Assembly (NCBI GenBank): GCA_019637815.1
Contig: JAHBUZ010000030.1
Span: 1-43,977 of the forward strand
Reading direction: 5' to 3'
DNA: 43,977 nt
Origin: Chloroflexota bacterium
GTDB taxonomy: Bacteria > Chloroflexota > Limnocylindria > Limnocylindrales > CSP1-4
This document shows positions 1 through 7,183 of the stretch, piece by piece. The notes beneath the pieces are model-generated. The model searched no databases. It saw only the letters and a list, made by a program, of their open reading frames with translations, and had not been told where the DNA came from. The first letter of the stretch is position 1, and every line of letters starts with the position of its first letter. The position numbers were made by a program, and so were the translations under genes.

Positions 1-459
1 GCGGCCGGTCGCCGATACGCGGAGGCGGCGGGCTTCGAGGGGGACCTCGACGCGTTCTATCGACGCATGGAGCGCCGCAACGCCATGCGACTGCTGCCGA
101 TCGTGGTCGTCATCGACGACGGGAACGGCTATCGCAGCCTGTACGCGCATCTCGCGGAGGCCACGGTCAAGGTCGGCCAGAAGGTGCGCAAGGGCCAGAT
201 CATCGGCATCGAGGGCGCCACGGGCAACGCGAGCGGCTGCCACGTCCACTACGAGCTCATCCGCATGGATGGCCGGCTGATGCGGGTCGCGGGTGACCGC
301 GTCAAGGAGTACAAGTACCCCATGTGGCAGCGCGAGCGGGTCGATCCGCTGCGGGTGCTCTCGATGCGCCAGAAGCGCGCCGGTCGGCGAGTGCCCGGCA
401 TCCTGCGACCCAAGCTGCCACCCAGCCTGCGCGCCCCGAAGCCCACAACCAAGCCCTGA
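1..459 (+). CDS. M23 family metallopeptidase, C-terminal part (5' end outside window)
   Basis: The frame is open from base 1, so the gene begins upstream of the window; only about 152 residues are visible. They hold the second half of a LytM/M23 peptidase domain: a YRSLYAHLAE strand, a VGQKVRKGQIIG strand and the GCHVHYEL segment, whose H-x-H supplies zinc-site histidines in this family. The first zinc motif (HxxxD) would lie upstream and is not seen. M23 enzymes cut peptide cross-links in peptidoglycan outside the membrane. The tail after the domain is basic and proline-rich and ends in TGA at 457-459. An internal ATG at 67 lies within the domain and is unlikely to be the start. Family call is firm; exact role is not known. 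Confidence 0.85.
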   Translation, partial: AAGRRYAEAAGFEGDLDAFYRRMERRNAMRLLPIVVVIDDGNGYRSLYAHLAEATVKVGQKVRKGQIIGIEGATGNASGCHVHYELIRMDGRLMRVAGDRVKEYKYPMWQRERVDPLRVLSMRQKRAGRRVPGILRPKLPPSLRAPKPTTKP

Positions 460-551
460 CGTCGAGCCCCGACCAGGCGGCGATGCGCGGCGCCACCCGG
501 GGACCTCCCGCGCGGCCCGGATAGACTCTGCGTCGCACGACAGGAGGATCC

Positions 552-2315
552 GTGGACGACGCGTTCCGTACCGAGATGATCGAGGGCTATGCCCTGACCC
601 AGCCCGCGGTCCCGATGGGCAGCCCCATGCACGGCGGGGAGCTGCTGTCCGAGGTCCGGGTCCAGCTGGCGACCGCCATGGCCAATCGGCATGGCCTCAT
701 CGCGGGCGCCACCGGCACGGGCAAGACCAAGACCCTCCAGCTGCTCGCCGGGGAGCTGTCCAGGGCCGGCGTGCCGGTCTTCGTCGCGGACATCAAGGGC
801 GACCTCACCGGGCTCGCGGTGCCCGGCGATGCGACCAACCAGGCCGTCCAGGACCGGGCCGCCTCGATGGGCTGGACCTACGAGCCGAAGGGTCATCCGG
901 TCGAGTTCCTGAGCCTCTCGGGCAAGCTGGGCGCCCCGGTGCGCGCGAGCGTCCACTCCTTCGGCCCGCTGCTCCTGGGCAAGGTGCTCGATCTCAACGA
1001 CACCCAGACCTCGATCCTGGCGCTCGTGTTCAAGTACTGCGACGACAAGGCGCTGCCGCTGCTCGACCTCGCGGACCTCCGGACGACGCTCCGCTTCCTG
1101 TCCTCGGATGACGGCAAGCCGATCCTCGACGAGTACGGCGGGATGTCCTCCGCGTCGGTGGGTGTGCTGCTCCGGGCGCTCGTGGTGCTGGAGCAGGAGG
1201 GCGCCGATGTCTTCTTCGGCGAGCCCGCCTTCGAGGTCGCCGACCTGATGCGCGTCACCCCGGATGGCTCGGGGGTCATCAGCGTGCTGGAGCTGGCCGA
1301 CGTGATGGCCAAGCCGCGCCTGTTCAGCACGTTCATGCTGTGGCTGCTCGCGCAGCTCTACCAGGCGCTGCCGGAGGCGGGCGACCTGCCGAAGCCCAAG
1401 CTCGCGTTCTTCTTCGACGAGGCGCACCTGCTGTTCGATGATGCCTCCAAGGCGCTCATGGACCAGGTGGAGCTGACCGTCCGGCTCATCCGCTCCAAGG
1501 GCGTGGGCGTCTACTTCGTGACCCAGACGCCGACCGACGTGCCGTCGTCGGTGCTGGCCCAGCTGGGCAACCGGGTGCAGCACGCGCTGCGTGCGTTCAC
1601 GCCCGAGGATGCGGACGCGCTGCGCAAGACGGCGCGCACGTTCCCCATCACCACCCACTACGACGTGGAGCGGACCATCACCTCCCTGGGCACCGGTGAG
1701 GCGCTCGTCACGGTGCTCTCACCCCGGGGTGTGCCGACACCGCTCGCCGCGACCCGCCTGCTGCCGCCCGATTCGCTGATGGCGGCGCTGCCCGCGGAGG
1801 ACTTCGCGGCGCGCGTCGCATCGGGGATGCTGGGCGCCAAGTACGGGACGCGCATCGACCGCGAGAGCGCCCACGAGATCATCAGCCGGCAGCTGGAGAC
1901 GGCGCGTGCCGCTGCGGCCGCTGCGGCGGGTGTCGATGCCACGGTCGCCGCGACCATGACCGCCGCGGAGCTGAAGGCCGCCCAGAAGGCACGCGCGGCG
2001 GAGCAGGTACGCGTGGAGCGCGAGGCGCTCAAGGCGCAGCAGCGTGCCGAGCGGGAGGCGGCGAAGGCTGCCGAGCGAGCCCAGCGCGAGGCCGCGAAGG
2101 AGGCACAGCGCCAGGCAGCGGCACACGCCAAGGCGATGGAGCGGGCCCAGCGCGAGATGCTCCGGGAGCAGCAGCGGATGGCTCGCGAGGAGCAGGCAGC
2201 GCGCGCACGTGCGCAGCGCGCGATGGCGCGTCGACCATCCGGCCGTCGAGCGGCCGCCAAGGACCCAACGACGGAGATCATCCGCTCGGTGTTCGGGACG
2301 CTCTTCGGCAAGTAG
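552..2315 (+). CDS. HerA-like helicase/ATPase, DUF853 (YjgR) family
   Basis: A 587-residue P-loop ATPase. The GTG start at 552 is chosen because AGGAGG (542-547) lies 4 nt before it. Walker A is GATGTGKTKT at residues 52-61, followed by a DIKGDLTGLA segment typical of DUF853. Walker B is KLAFFFDEAHLLFDD near residues 280-295, and a VYFVTQTPTDVPSSVLAQLG motif follows. Residues from about 455 to 565 are Ala/Arg/Glu-rich with heptad-like AEREAAKAAER repeats, a probable long coiled coil or charged helix. DUF853 proteins belong to the HerA/FtsK group of DNA-translocating ATPases, but their cellular role is poorly defined. No nuclease partner (NurA) is adjacent, so a repair role is inference. It stands alone, without an operon. 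Confidence 0.88.
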   Translation: MDDAFRTEMIEGYALTQPAVPMGSPMHGGELLSEVRVQLATAMANRHGLIAGATGTGKTKTLQLLAGELSRAGVPVFVADIKGDLTGLAVPGDATNQAVQDRAASMGWTYEPKGHPVEFLSLSGKLGAPVRASVHSFGPLLLGKVLDLNDTQTSILALVFKYCDDKALPLLDLADLRTTLRFLSSDDGKPILDEYGGMSSASVGVLLRALVVLEQEGADVFFGEPAFEVADLMRVTPDGSGVISVLELADVMAKPRLFSTFMLWLLAQLYQALPEAGDLPKPKLAFFFDEAHLLFDDASKALMDQVELTVRLIRSKGVGVYFVTQTPTDVPSSVLAQLGNRVQHALRAFTPEDADALRKTARTFPITTHYDVERTITSLGTGEALVTVLSPRGVPTPLAATRLLPPDSLMAALPAEDFAARVASGMLGAKYGTRIDRESAHEIISRQLETARAAAAAAAGVDATVAATMTAAELKAAQKARAAEQVRVEREALKAQQRAEREAAKAAERAQREAAKEAQRQAAAHAKAMERAQREMLREQQRMAREEQAARARAQRAMARRPSGRRAAAKDPTTEIIRSVFGTLFGK

Positions 2316-2393
2316 TCGCGCACACGCGGCGCCGTCGGGTGGGAGCCGCGGGCACCGGGACCGCGTTCGCGCACACGCGGCGCCGTCGGGTGG
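2316..2393. repeat. Two direct copies of a 27-bp sequence
   Basis: Directly after the HerA stop codon, the same 27 bases (core ACACGCGGCGCCGTCGGGTG) occur at 2316-2342 and 2367-2393, start to start 51 bp, with no mismatch that I can see. The core GGCGCC is self-complementary. The second copy ends 11 bp before the -10 box of the next small gene. I cannot tell whether it is a local duplication, a regulator site or part of a transcription end. Confidence 0.75.
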
Positions 2394-2404
2394 ACCGCGT
2401 CGGG

Positions 2405-2410
2405 TATCCT
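2405..2410 (+). promoter_or_regulatory. -10 box of a leaderless promoter (TATCCT)
   Basis: TATCCT ends 6 nt before the ATG at 2417, so transcription would start at or next to the start codon. The same geometry recurs at several other genes in this window. No clear -35 element is visible. Confidence 0.5.
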
Positions 2411-2416
2411 GCGGAC

Positions 2417-2536
2417 ATGGGTCCCAAGCGTTCGGAGATGCTCGGAGCGGCCGCCCTCGTGGGTGTGCTCGTGTTCCTGATGCTCGTGCTCGTGGTCTGG
2501 GCGATCCCGCCCGGTGGTCCGCCGGCCCTCCAGTAG
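2417..2536 (+). CDS. Small single-span membrane protein (39 aa), unknown
   Basis: A 39-residue reading frame: a short basic N-terminus (MGPKRSEM), about 20 hydrophobic residues (LGAAALVGVLVFLMLVLVVW) and a proline-rich tail. It has no Shine-Dalgarno, but the TATCCT box 6 nt upstream supports the ATG at 2417 as a leaderless start; a longer frame starting at 2339 would begin inside the direct repeat and before the promoter. I recognise no family. A single-span peptide of this size could modulate a larger membrane protein, but nothing here says which one. It is convergent with the next gene. Confidence 0.45.
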   Translation: MGPKRSEMLGAAALVGVLVFLMLVLVVWAIPPGGPPALQ

Positions 2537-2567
2537 TCGACCCGCGGAAGGCGTCGACCCGCGGAGG

Positions 2568-3791
2568 TCAGCTCGCGGGCGCCGTCCGCCCCGCCACGAT
2601 CGCCCCGACCGTCGCGCGGCCGAGCGCCGCGTTCGTGGTATCCACCTGGACGAGCGCCGCGCTGCCGTCGGCGAGCGGGGCGGCGGCCAGCCATGTCCGG
2701 CGACCGCCCTCTCCGACGGGGCTGAGCAGGACGTCCGTGGCCCCGATGCGGGTGCGCTCCCACAGGTCCGGGAAGGTCGCCAGGAGCGCGTCCACGGCCG
2801 ACGGCTCGACCCCCTCGAGTCGATAGGCCGCCACCAACAGGTCCGATCCGTCGGTCGTCGGGAAGGCGATGCCCAGCGTCAGCTGCGCCGGGATCCGCAC
2901 GAGCGCGCCGAGACCGCTCGCCAGCGCCGCACCGTCTCCCGCGGTCGTGCCCACGAGCGTCTCCCCGTCGATGGTCTCGCGTCGGAGCTCGAGCGTCCCC
3001 ACCCGGGCCGGCAGCGCATCGTGGAGCAGTCCCGCCGCCGTCGCGAGGTCCTGCTCCGATGGGGCCGGCAGGTCACCGGCGGACCCGGGGATGGGCGTGA
3101 TGGACCGGGCGATCGCATCCAGCGTCGCGTCGAGGGACGCGTCGAGCGCGCCCGGGATGCTCGCCGCCACGATGAGCGAACGTCCGGTCGGGGTCCGGAG
3201 ATGGAGCTCCTGGTGCGTCGCCAGGTCGACGGCGTCGAGATACGTCGCCCGGAAGCCGTCCCCGACCGGGTATGACACCGGCTCCACCACGGGATCCTGG
3301 AGATCGGATGCGCGTTGTGTCAGCGAGGCGTCCACCTGGTCCTGGAGCGCCGCCGCATCGATGCGATAGGGCTGTCCGGCCACCACGCCGAGCTGGAGCA
3401 GGCTGACCGGATCGACCGACCAGAGGCCCATCGCGTCGAGCAGCCCGCCGTCCGCGGCGATGTGCTGCGCGGCCGCAGCGAGCGCATCGGCGGTGACCTG
3501 GTCGCGCGTCCTGATGTCATCGATGGACACCACCGGTGTGGACGCGTCGCCGCCCACCCGCTCCCAGCTCGCCGGCAGGTCGATGGTGTAGCCCAGATAG
3601 GGCATCGGCTCGCGCACCCAGCCGGGCGCCGGGTCAGCGATGGGTGTCGACCCAGCGGGCTGGGCGTGGGCGGACATGGCTGGCAGGCCGAGCTGGAGCA
3701 GGAGCGCCAGCGACGCACCGACCACGAGGGCCACCGAGGGAGAGCGGGTCCGCATCCACCCATGGTGACCGAGCGCCGAGCATGTCGCCAT
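2568..3791 (-). CDS. Secreted protein of unknown function (PsbP/DcrB-like start)
   Basis: About 407 residues with a clear signal peptide (SVALVVGASLALLLQLGLPAMSAHA) before the mature part. I chose the ATG at 3791 because GGGAGG lies 6 nt upstream; the ATG at 3755 (MRTRSPSV) gives a more compact signal peptide but a weak ribosome site. The mature N-terminus (YLGYTIDLPASWERVG) resembles the opening of PsbP/DcrB-type domains. The rest looks like two similar alpha/beta halves with no catalytic motif I can name. It is probably exported and stays outside the membrane. No operon partner: the neighbours are convergent or divergent. Confidence 0.7.
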   Translation of the reverse strand: MATCSALGHHGWMRTRSPSVALVVGASLALLLQLGLPAMSAHAQPAGSTPIADPAPGWVREPMPYLGYTIDLPASWERVGGDASTPVVSIDDIRTRDQVTADALAAAAQHIAADGGLLDAMGLWSVDPVSLLQLGVVAGQPYRIDAAALQDQVDASLTQRASDLQDPVVEPVSYPVGDGFRATYLDAVDLATHQELHLRTPTGRSLIVAASIPGALDASLDATLDAIARSITPIPGSAGDLPAPSEQDLATAAGLLHDALPARVGTLELRRETIDGETLVGTTAGDGAALASGLGALVRIPAQLTLGIAFPTTDGSDLLVAAYRLEGVEPSAVDALLATFPDLWERTRIGATDVLLSPVGEGGRRTWLAAAPLADGSAALVQVDTTNAALGRATVGAIVAGRTAPAS

Positions 3792-3987
3792 CGGCGCCTC
3801 CCGGACGGATGAGGCACACTGCGCGTGGCCTGTCGTGCCCGTCGGATGGACCCAGGGAGGGACGGCGTGTGAACGATGGCCCGCGGTACCCGCCCTTCCG
3901 TTCGGGGTCGCGTCGTCCTCTCGAACCCGGTCGGGCGTCGGTCGATGCCCGGCGTCCCCTCCTGCCGATCGGGCACGATACGCGCTG

Positions 3988-5175
3988 ATGTCGTCTGTGG
4001 GTCTCATCTCCGATCGCCTCGCGGCGAACGTCCCATCGCTGGGCGCGCTGTCCGCCCGGGTCGCTGACTGGAGCATCCGCCAGCTGCTGGCCATCGCACG
4101 GCCCGGATCGCCGGGTCGTCGGGGCGTGGACTGGGTGCTGAGCCTGCCGGTCTCCTCGGTCGTCGCGTACCTCGTGTTCGTCGCCCTGATGCTGGGCACC
4201 GTGGATGCGCTCGCCAAGGGCGGCAACGTGCTGTATCTCCTGGCGCTGCTCGCCATCCCGGCGGGTGCGTTCCTGCTCCGGCGACCGGTCCTGCTGGGAC
4301 TCGCCATCGCGGCCGCGAGCATCTGGGTCCGGATGGTCTATCTCGGCCATCCCGAGACCTGCGACCAGCTGGCGGTGAGCCGCGCCGCGTTCGACGTGGT
4401 CGCGCGGGGTGGCAATCCGTACGGCTTCGGCTATGCCGAATCCGTGCCACCCGGAGCGCCGTACCCGTACGGCCCGCTGGGGGTCGTCACGGCGCTGTTC
4501 GGGCAGCCCGGCGAGACGCTCGCGTTCGCGGCCATGGCGCTCATCCTGGTCTGGCAGCGGGCGTTGTTCACGCTCATCCTGTTCGGCGCGCAGCTGTCCT
4601 GGGTGGAACTCGGCGCGTGCGGCATGAACGACATGGTGCCGTCGGTGCTGCTGCTGTGCGGCCTGCTCCTGTTCGAGCGTCGGCGGGCCATCCCGGGCGC
4701 CCTGCTCGTGGCGCTCAGCGCAGGCATCAAGCCCTATACGTTCGCGTGGTTCCCGCCGCTCGTGGGGTTCGGCGGCGTGACCGCGGCCGTGGCACTCACC
4801 GTCATGGCGGGTATCGCCTGGCTGCCCGTGGCGATCTGGGGCGTGCGCAGCTATCTCGATTCGATCCAGGGCGCCTGGACCGTCCAGCACCTGCAGCCCC
4901 AGAACACGCTGGACATGCCCGTCCTCAAGTTCCTCGCGGTGCCGCTGGTGCTGCTGTCCCTGCTCGTCCGTAGCTGGGAGGGGATGGTCCTCACGGGTGC
5001 CGCGATCTTCGGGGTCATGATGCTCACCGACTACTGGATGAGCTACGGCTACTGGATGGTGGTGCTGCCACCCGTGGGCATCGTCCTGGAGCGCGCCCTC
5101 CAGCGGTATGGCGTCGCCCTCCGGAACGCGGCCGCCGCGCAACGCGTGGCCGTGGCGAGCCCGTCGCTGGCCTGA
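3988..5175 (+). CDS. Polytopic membrane protein, GT-C/GT87-like glycosyltransferase candidate
   Basis: 395 residues with roughly 9-10 hydrophobic segments. Motifs fit the DUF2029/GT87 group of polyprenyl-phosphate-sugar-dependent glycosyltransferases: GGNPYGFGYAE followed by PYPYGPLGVV in an outside loop, and AGIKPYTFAWFPPL at the end of a membrane helix. These enzymes normally add mannose or arabinose to cell-envelope glycans or lipids. The usual catalytic Asp near the first loop is not obvious, so the activity is inferred. The ATG at 3988 starts just before the amphipathic N-terminus; the in-frame extension to 3835 has a composition unlike a protein. A CACGAT box ends 8 nt upstream. The gene is divergent from the secreted protein at 2568-3791. 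Confidence 0.65.
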   Translation: MSSVGLISDRLAANVPSLGALSARVADWSIRQLLAIARPGSPGRRGVDWVLSLPVSSVVAYLVFVALMLGTVDALAKGGNVLYLLALLAIPAGAFLLRRPVLLGLAIAAASIWVRMVYLGHPETCDQLAVSRAAFDVVARGGNPYGFGYAESVPPGAPYPYGPLGVVTALFGQPGETLAFAAMALILVWQRALFTLILFGAQLSWVELGACGMNDMVPSVLLLCGLLLFERRRAIPGALLVALSAGIKPYTFAWFPPLVGFGGVTAAVALTVMAGIAWLPVAIWGVRSYLDSIQGAWTVQHLQPQNTLDMPVLKFLAVPLVLLSLLVRSWEGMVLTGAAIFGVMMLTDYWMSYGYWMVVLPPVGIVLERALQRYGVALRNAAAAQRVAVASPSLA

Positions 5176-5238
5176 CACGCGGTCCCGCGATCACCGTTTC
5201 GCCGAACGCGGATCCCGGGGCCAAGAGAGTCGCCGCGC

Positions 5239-5244
5239 TATACT
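5239..5244 (+). promoter_or_regulatory. -10 box (TATACT) of tRNA-Ala
   Basis: TATACT lies 35 bp before the tRNA-Ala gene in a short gene-free stretch, the expected place for its promoter. No good -35 match is seen at the usual spacing. Confidence 0.5.
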
Positions 5245-5279
5245 TCGGCTCGCAGCGGCCACCATGTGGCGCGCGTCCC

Positions 5280-5355
5280 GGGGATGTAGCTCAGCTGGGA
5301 GAGCACTGCGTTCGCATCGCAGGGGTCAGGGGTTCGAGTCCCCTCATCTCCACCA
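5280..5355 (+). tRNA. tRNA-Ala(CGC)
   Basis: A complete cloverleaf can be folded by eye. The acceptor stem GGGGATG pairs with CATCTCC, the D arm is GCTC/GAGC, and the anticodon stem CTGCG/CGCAG holds the loop TTCGCAT, so the anticodon is CGC. The T arm is AGGGG/CCCCT with loop TTCGAGT. The G3:U70 wobble pair that AlaRS recognises is present. CCA is encoded (5353-5355). It reads GCG codons, common in a genome this GC-rich. Confidence 0.95.
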
Positions 5356-5428
5356 ACTTCGCTTGCTGACGCTGTGCCGCGCCCTGTCTTCCTCGACGCG
5401 GTCCGTAAGGCGCGGTCCGTATCCGGCC

Positions 5429-6325
5429 CTAGTGTCCGCGCAGACCGACAGGTCGATCGCGAGCGACCTCCATGAAGGCACGCGTCGCCGCACATCGGTG
5501 GTGATCGCGACGCCACAGGAGCCCCACCGTCCGTGACGGCGTCGGGTCCCGCAGCTCGAGCGCCACGAGTCGCTGTGCGCGCCCGGCAGCGAGGGTGCGG
5601 TGCGGCAGGACCGTGGTGAGACCGGTCCGCTCGACCACCGCGAGGATGCCGTTCACCGTGTTGAGCTCCATGGTCACCCGTGGCTGGGCACCGGCCAGGC
5701 GGGCGTTCTCCTCCCACAGGCGACGCGTGCAGAAGGTGTCCGAGAGCATGACCATCGGCAGTCCGTCGAGCGAGCGGACCGGCACACTGCGCTCGCCCAC
5801 CAGGTGATGATCGTCCCGGACGACGAGCGCCAGCTCCTCCTCGAACAGTGGCTCGGTCTCGATGTCGGGATCCGACGCGGGCAGGAACCCGACGCCCAGC
5901 TGGAGCTCGCCGCGCCCGAGTCGCCGCTCGATGGCATCCGTCGCGGATTCCTCGATGGTGAGCCGGACGCGGGGATGGCTGGCCGCGAACCGAGCCACGA
6001 GACCGGGCATCAGGTAGTCGTTGACCGTCTGGACCACGCCGATGCGCAGCTCGCCTCGTTGCAGCCCTTCCAGCTCCCGGATCGCGACGGTCGCCTGTTC
6101 CAGCTCCAGCAGCATCCGGTCCGCGTGCTCCACGAGGATCGTGCCCGCCGCCGTCAGGTGGACGCCCCGCTTCGAGCGATCGAGCAGCCGGGTGCCCACC
6201 TCCTGCTCGAGCGCCTGCATCTGCTGGGACAGGGCGGACTGGGACACGAACGATCGCTCGGCGGCTCTCGTGAAGCTCGCCTCCTGGGCGATGGTCCGCA
6301 GATATCGCAGCTGTCGAAGCTCCAT
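5429..6325 (-). CDS. LysR-family transcriptional regulator
   Basis: 298 residues, the usual LysR length. The N-terminal winged helix (MELRQLRYLRTIAQEASFTRAAERSFVSQSALSQQMQALE) is canonical, and the rest is a periplasmic-binding-like effector domain. The start at 6325 has an AGGA 8 nt upstream. MSRTDA at 6343 is a possible alternative, while longer versions are ruled out by a TATCAT -10 box at 6373-6378 on this strand. The effector is unknown; the sequence looks like the CynR/OxyR-type branch. It is divergent from the secreted protein at 6434, the classical LysR arrangement, so that gene is its likely target. Confidence 0.9.
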   Translation of the reverse strand: MELRQLRYLRTIAQEASFTRAAERSFVSQSALSQQMQALEQEVGTRLLDRSKRGVHLTAAGTILVEHADRMLLELEQATVAIRELEGLQRGELRIGVVQTVNDYLMPGLVARFAASHPRVRLTIEESATDAIERRLGRGELQLGVGFLPASDPDIETEPLFEEELALVVRDDHHLVGERSVPVRSLDGLPMVMLSDTFCTRRLWEENARLAGAQPRVTMELNTVNGILAVVERTGLTTVLPHRTLAAGRAQRLVALELRDPTPSRTVGLLWRRDHHRCAATRAFMEVARDRPVGLRGH

Positions 6326-6433
6326 GGCATCAGTCCTGCTCATCGAGTGGATCGTTTCCATCTGTTGGACTGATGATACGCGGGCTCCTACGGTGGTGGC
6401 GTCATCCCGCTGCATCCCCCGAAGGAGGATCGA
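6326..6433. promoter_or_regulatory. Divergent promoter region between lysR and the secreted-protein gene
   Basis: 108 bp shared by two divergent genes. ATGATA at 6373-6378 reads TATCAT on the minus strand (-10 for lysR), and TGATAC at 6374-6379 could serve the plus strand. AGGAGG at 6422-6427 is the ribosome site of the plus gene. LysR proteins usually bind T-N11-A motifs here; several loose matches exist and none stands out. Confidence 0.45.
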
Positions 6434-7183
6434 ATGGCCCACCGCTTCCGGCACTCGGCGCTCATCGCCACAGCGCTGACCTCGCTGCTCGCACTACCGA
6501 CCGCCGCCCACGTCGGCGAACCGATCACGGCGCCGACATCCGAGGGCGTCGTCCCGGACCGGGACATCGTGTTCGCGCAGGTCACCCAGGTCGGCTCGAT
6601 GCTCCTGTTCCAGATGGCCACGGCGGGTGAGGCGGGCACCACGGTCCCGGAGCCGACCGGATCGGTGCCCGGAGCGCCCGTGCTGAGCTATGTCTGGCCC
6701 ACATCGCTCGACACGTCAGTGGTGGGCTTCGAGCCCGACCAGGGGATCCTTGCGCTCGCGGTCACCTCCCACCCGGACTTCGATGACACGCCGCGCTGGG
6801 ACGAGGACGGCGACGGTGATCCGACGAACGATGGTGCTCGCTGGCACAGCCACTGGGTCGTCCTCGTGGGCGACGATGCGTGTGGTCCCGGCGCGCTCAA
6901 GGTCCGCGACATCCCCGAGGGCGCCACGCCCGCGGTCCCGGACACGTGGCCGGAGCTGCCCATCCTCATCGACAGCCCGGACTACGACCTGGAGCTGTAC
7001 CGGAGCGAGGTCGTGGTGGAGGTGCCCCACGCCGATCTGGGTGACGTGGAGACCTTCCGGTTCGACGGTGTGACCGCGGGTCTCCGGGTGGATGCGAACC
7101 TGCACGACCCGTTCCTGTGCGTCACGGGCGTGGAGGATGTCGCGTCCGGCGACCTGAGCCTGCCCGGCACGATGGGCCGCTAG
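6434..7183 (+). CDS. Secreted protein of unknown function, likely LysR target
   Basis: 249 residues with a signal peptide (RHSALIATALTSLLALPTAAHVG) and a strong ribosome site, AGGAGG 6 nt before the ATG. The mature protein is acidic and has one Asp-rich loop, WDEDGDGDPTNDG (near residue 120), of the kind that binds calcium in dockerin and thrombospondin type 3 repeats. A HSHWVVLVGDD segment follows. Two cysteines (DACG, FLCV) might form a disulfide. I do not recognise the family. The divergent LysR gene suggests it is induced by a small molecule. Its last two thirds overlap, antisense, the run-on frame described at 6716-9481. Confidence 0.75.
   Translation: MAHRFRHSALIATALTSLLALPTAAHVGEPITAPTSEGVVPDRDIVFAQVTQVGSMLLFQMATAGEAGTTVPEPTGSVPGAPVLSYVWPTSLDTSVVGFEPDQGILALAVTSHPDFDDTPRWDEDGDGDPTNDGARWHSHWVVLVGDDACGPGALKVRDIPEGATPAVPDTWPELPILIDSPDYDLELYRSEVVVEVPHADLGDVETFRFDGVTAGLRVDANLHDPFLCVTGVEDVASGDLSLPGTMGR

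Noticed and set aside
3634..5178. 514-codon minus-strand frame opposite the membrane protein at 3988
   Set aside because: Its His/Arg/Glu-rich sequence lacks any domain, while the plus strand encodes clear membrane helices.
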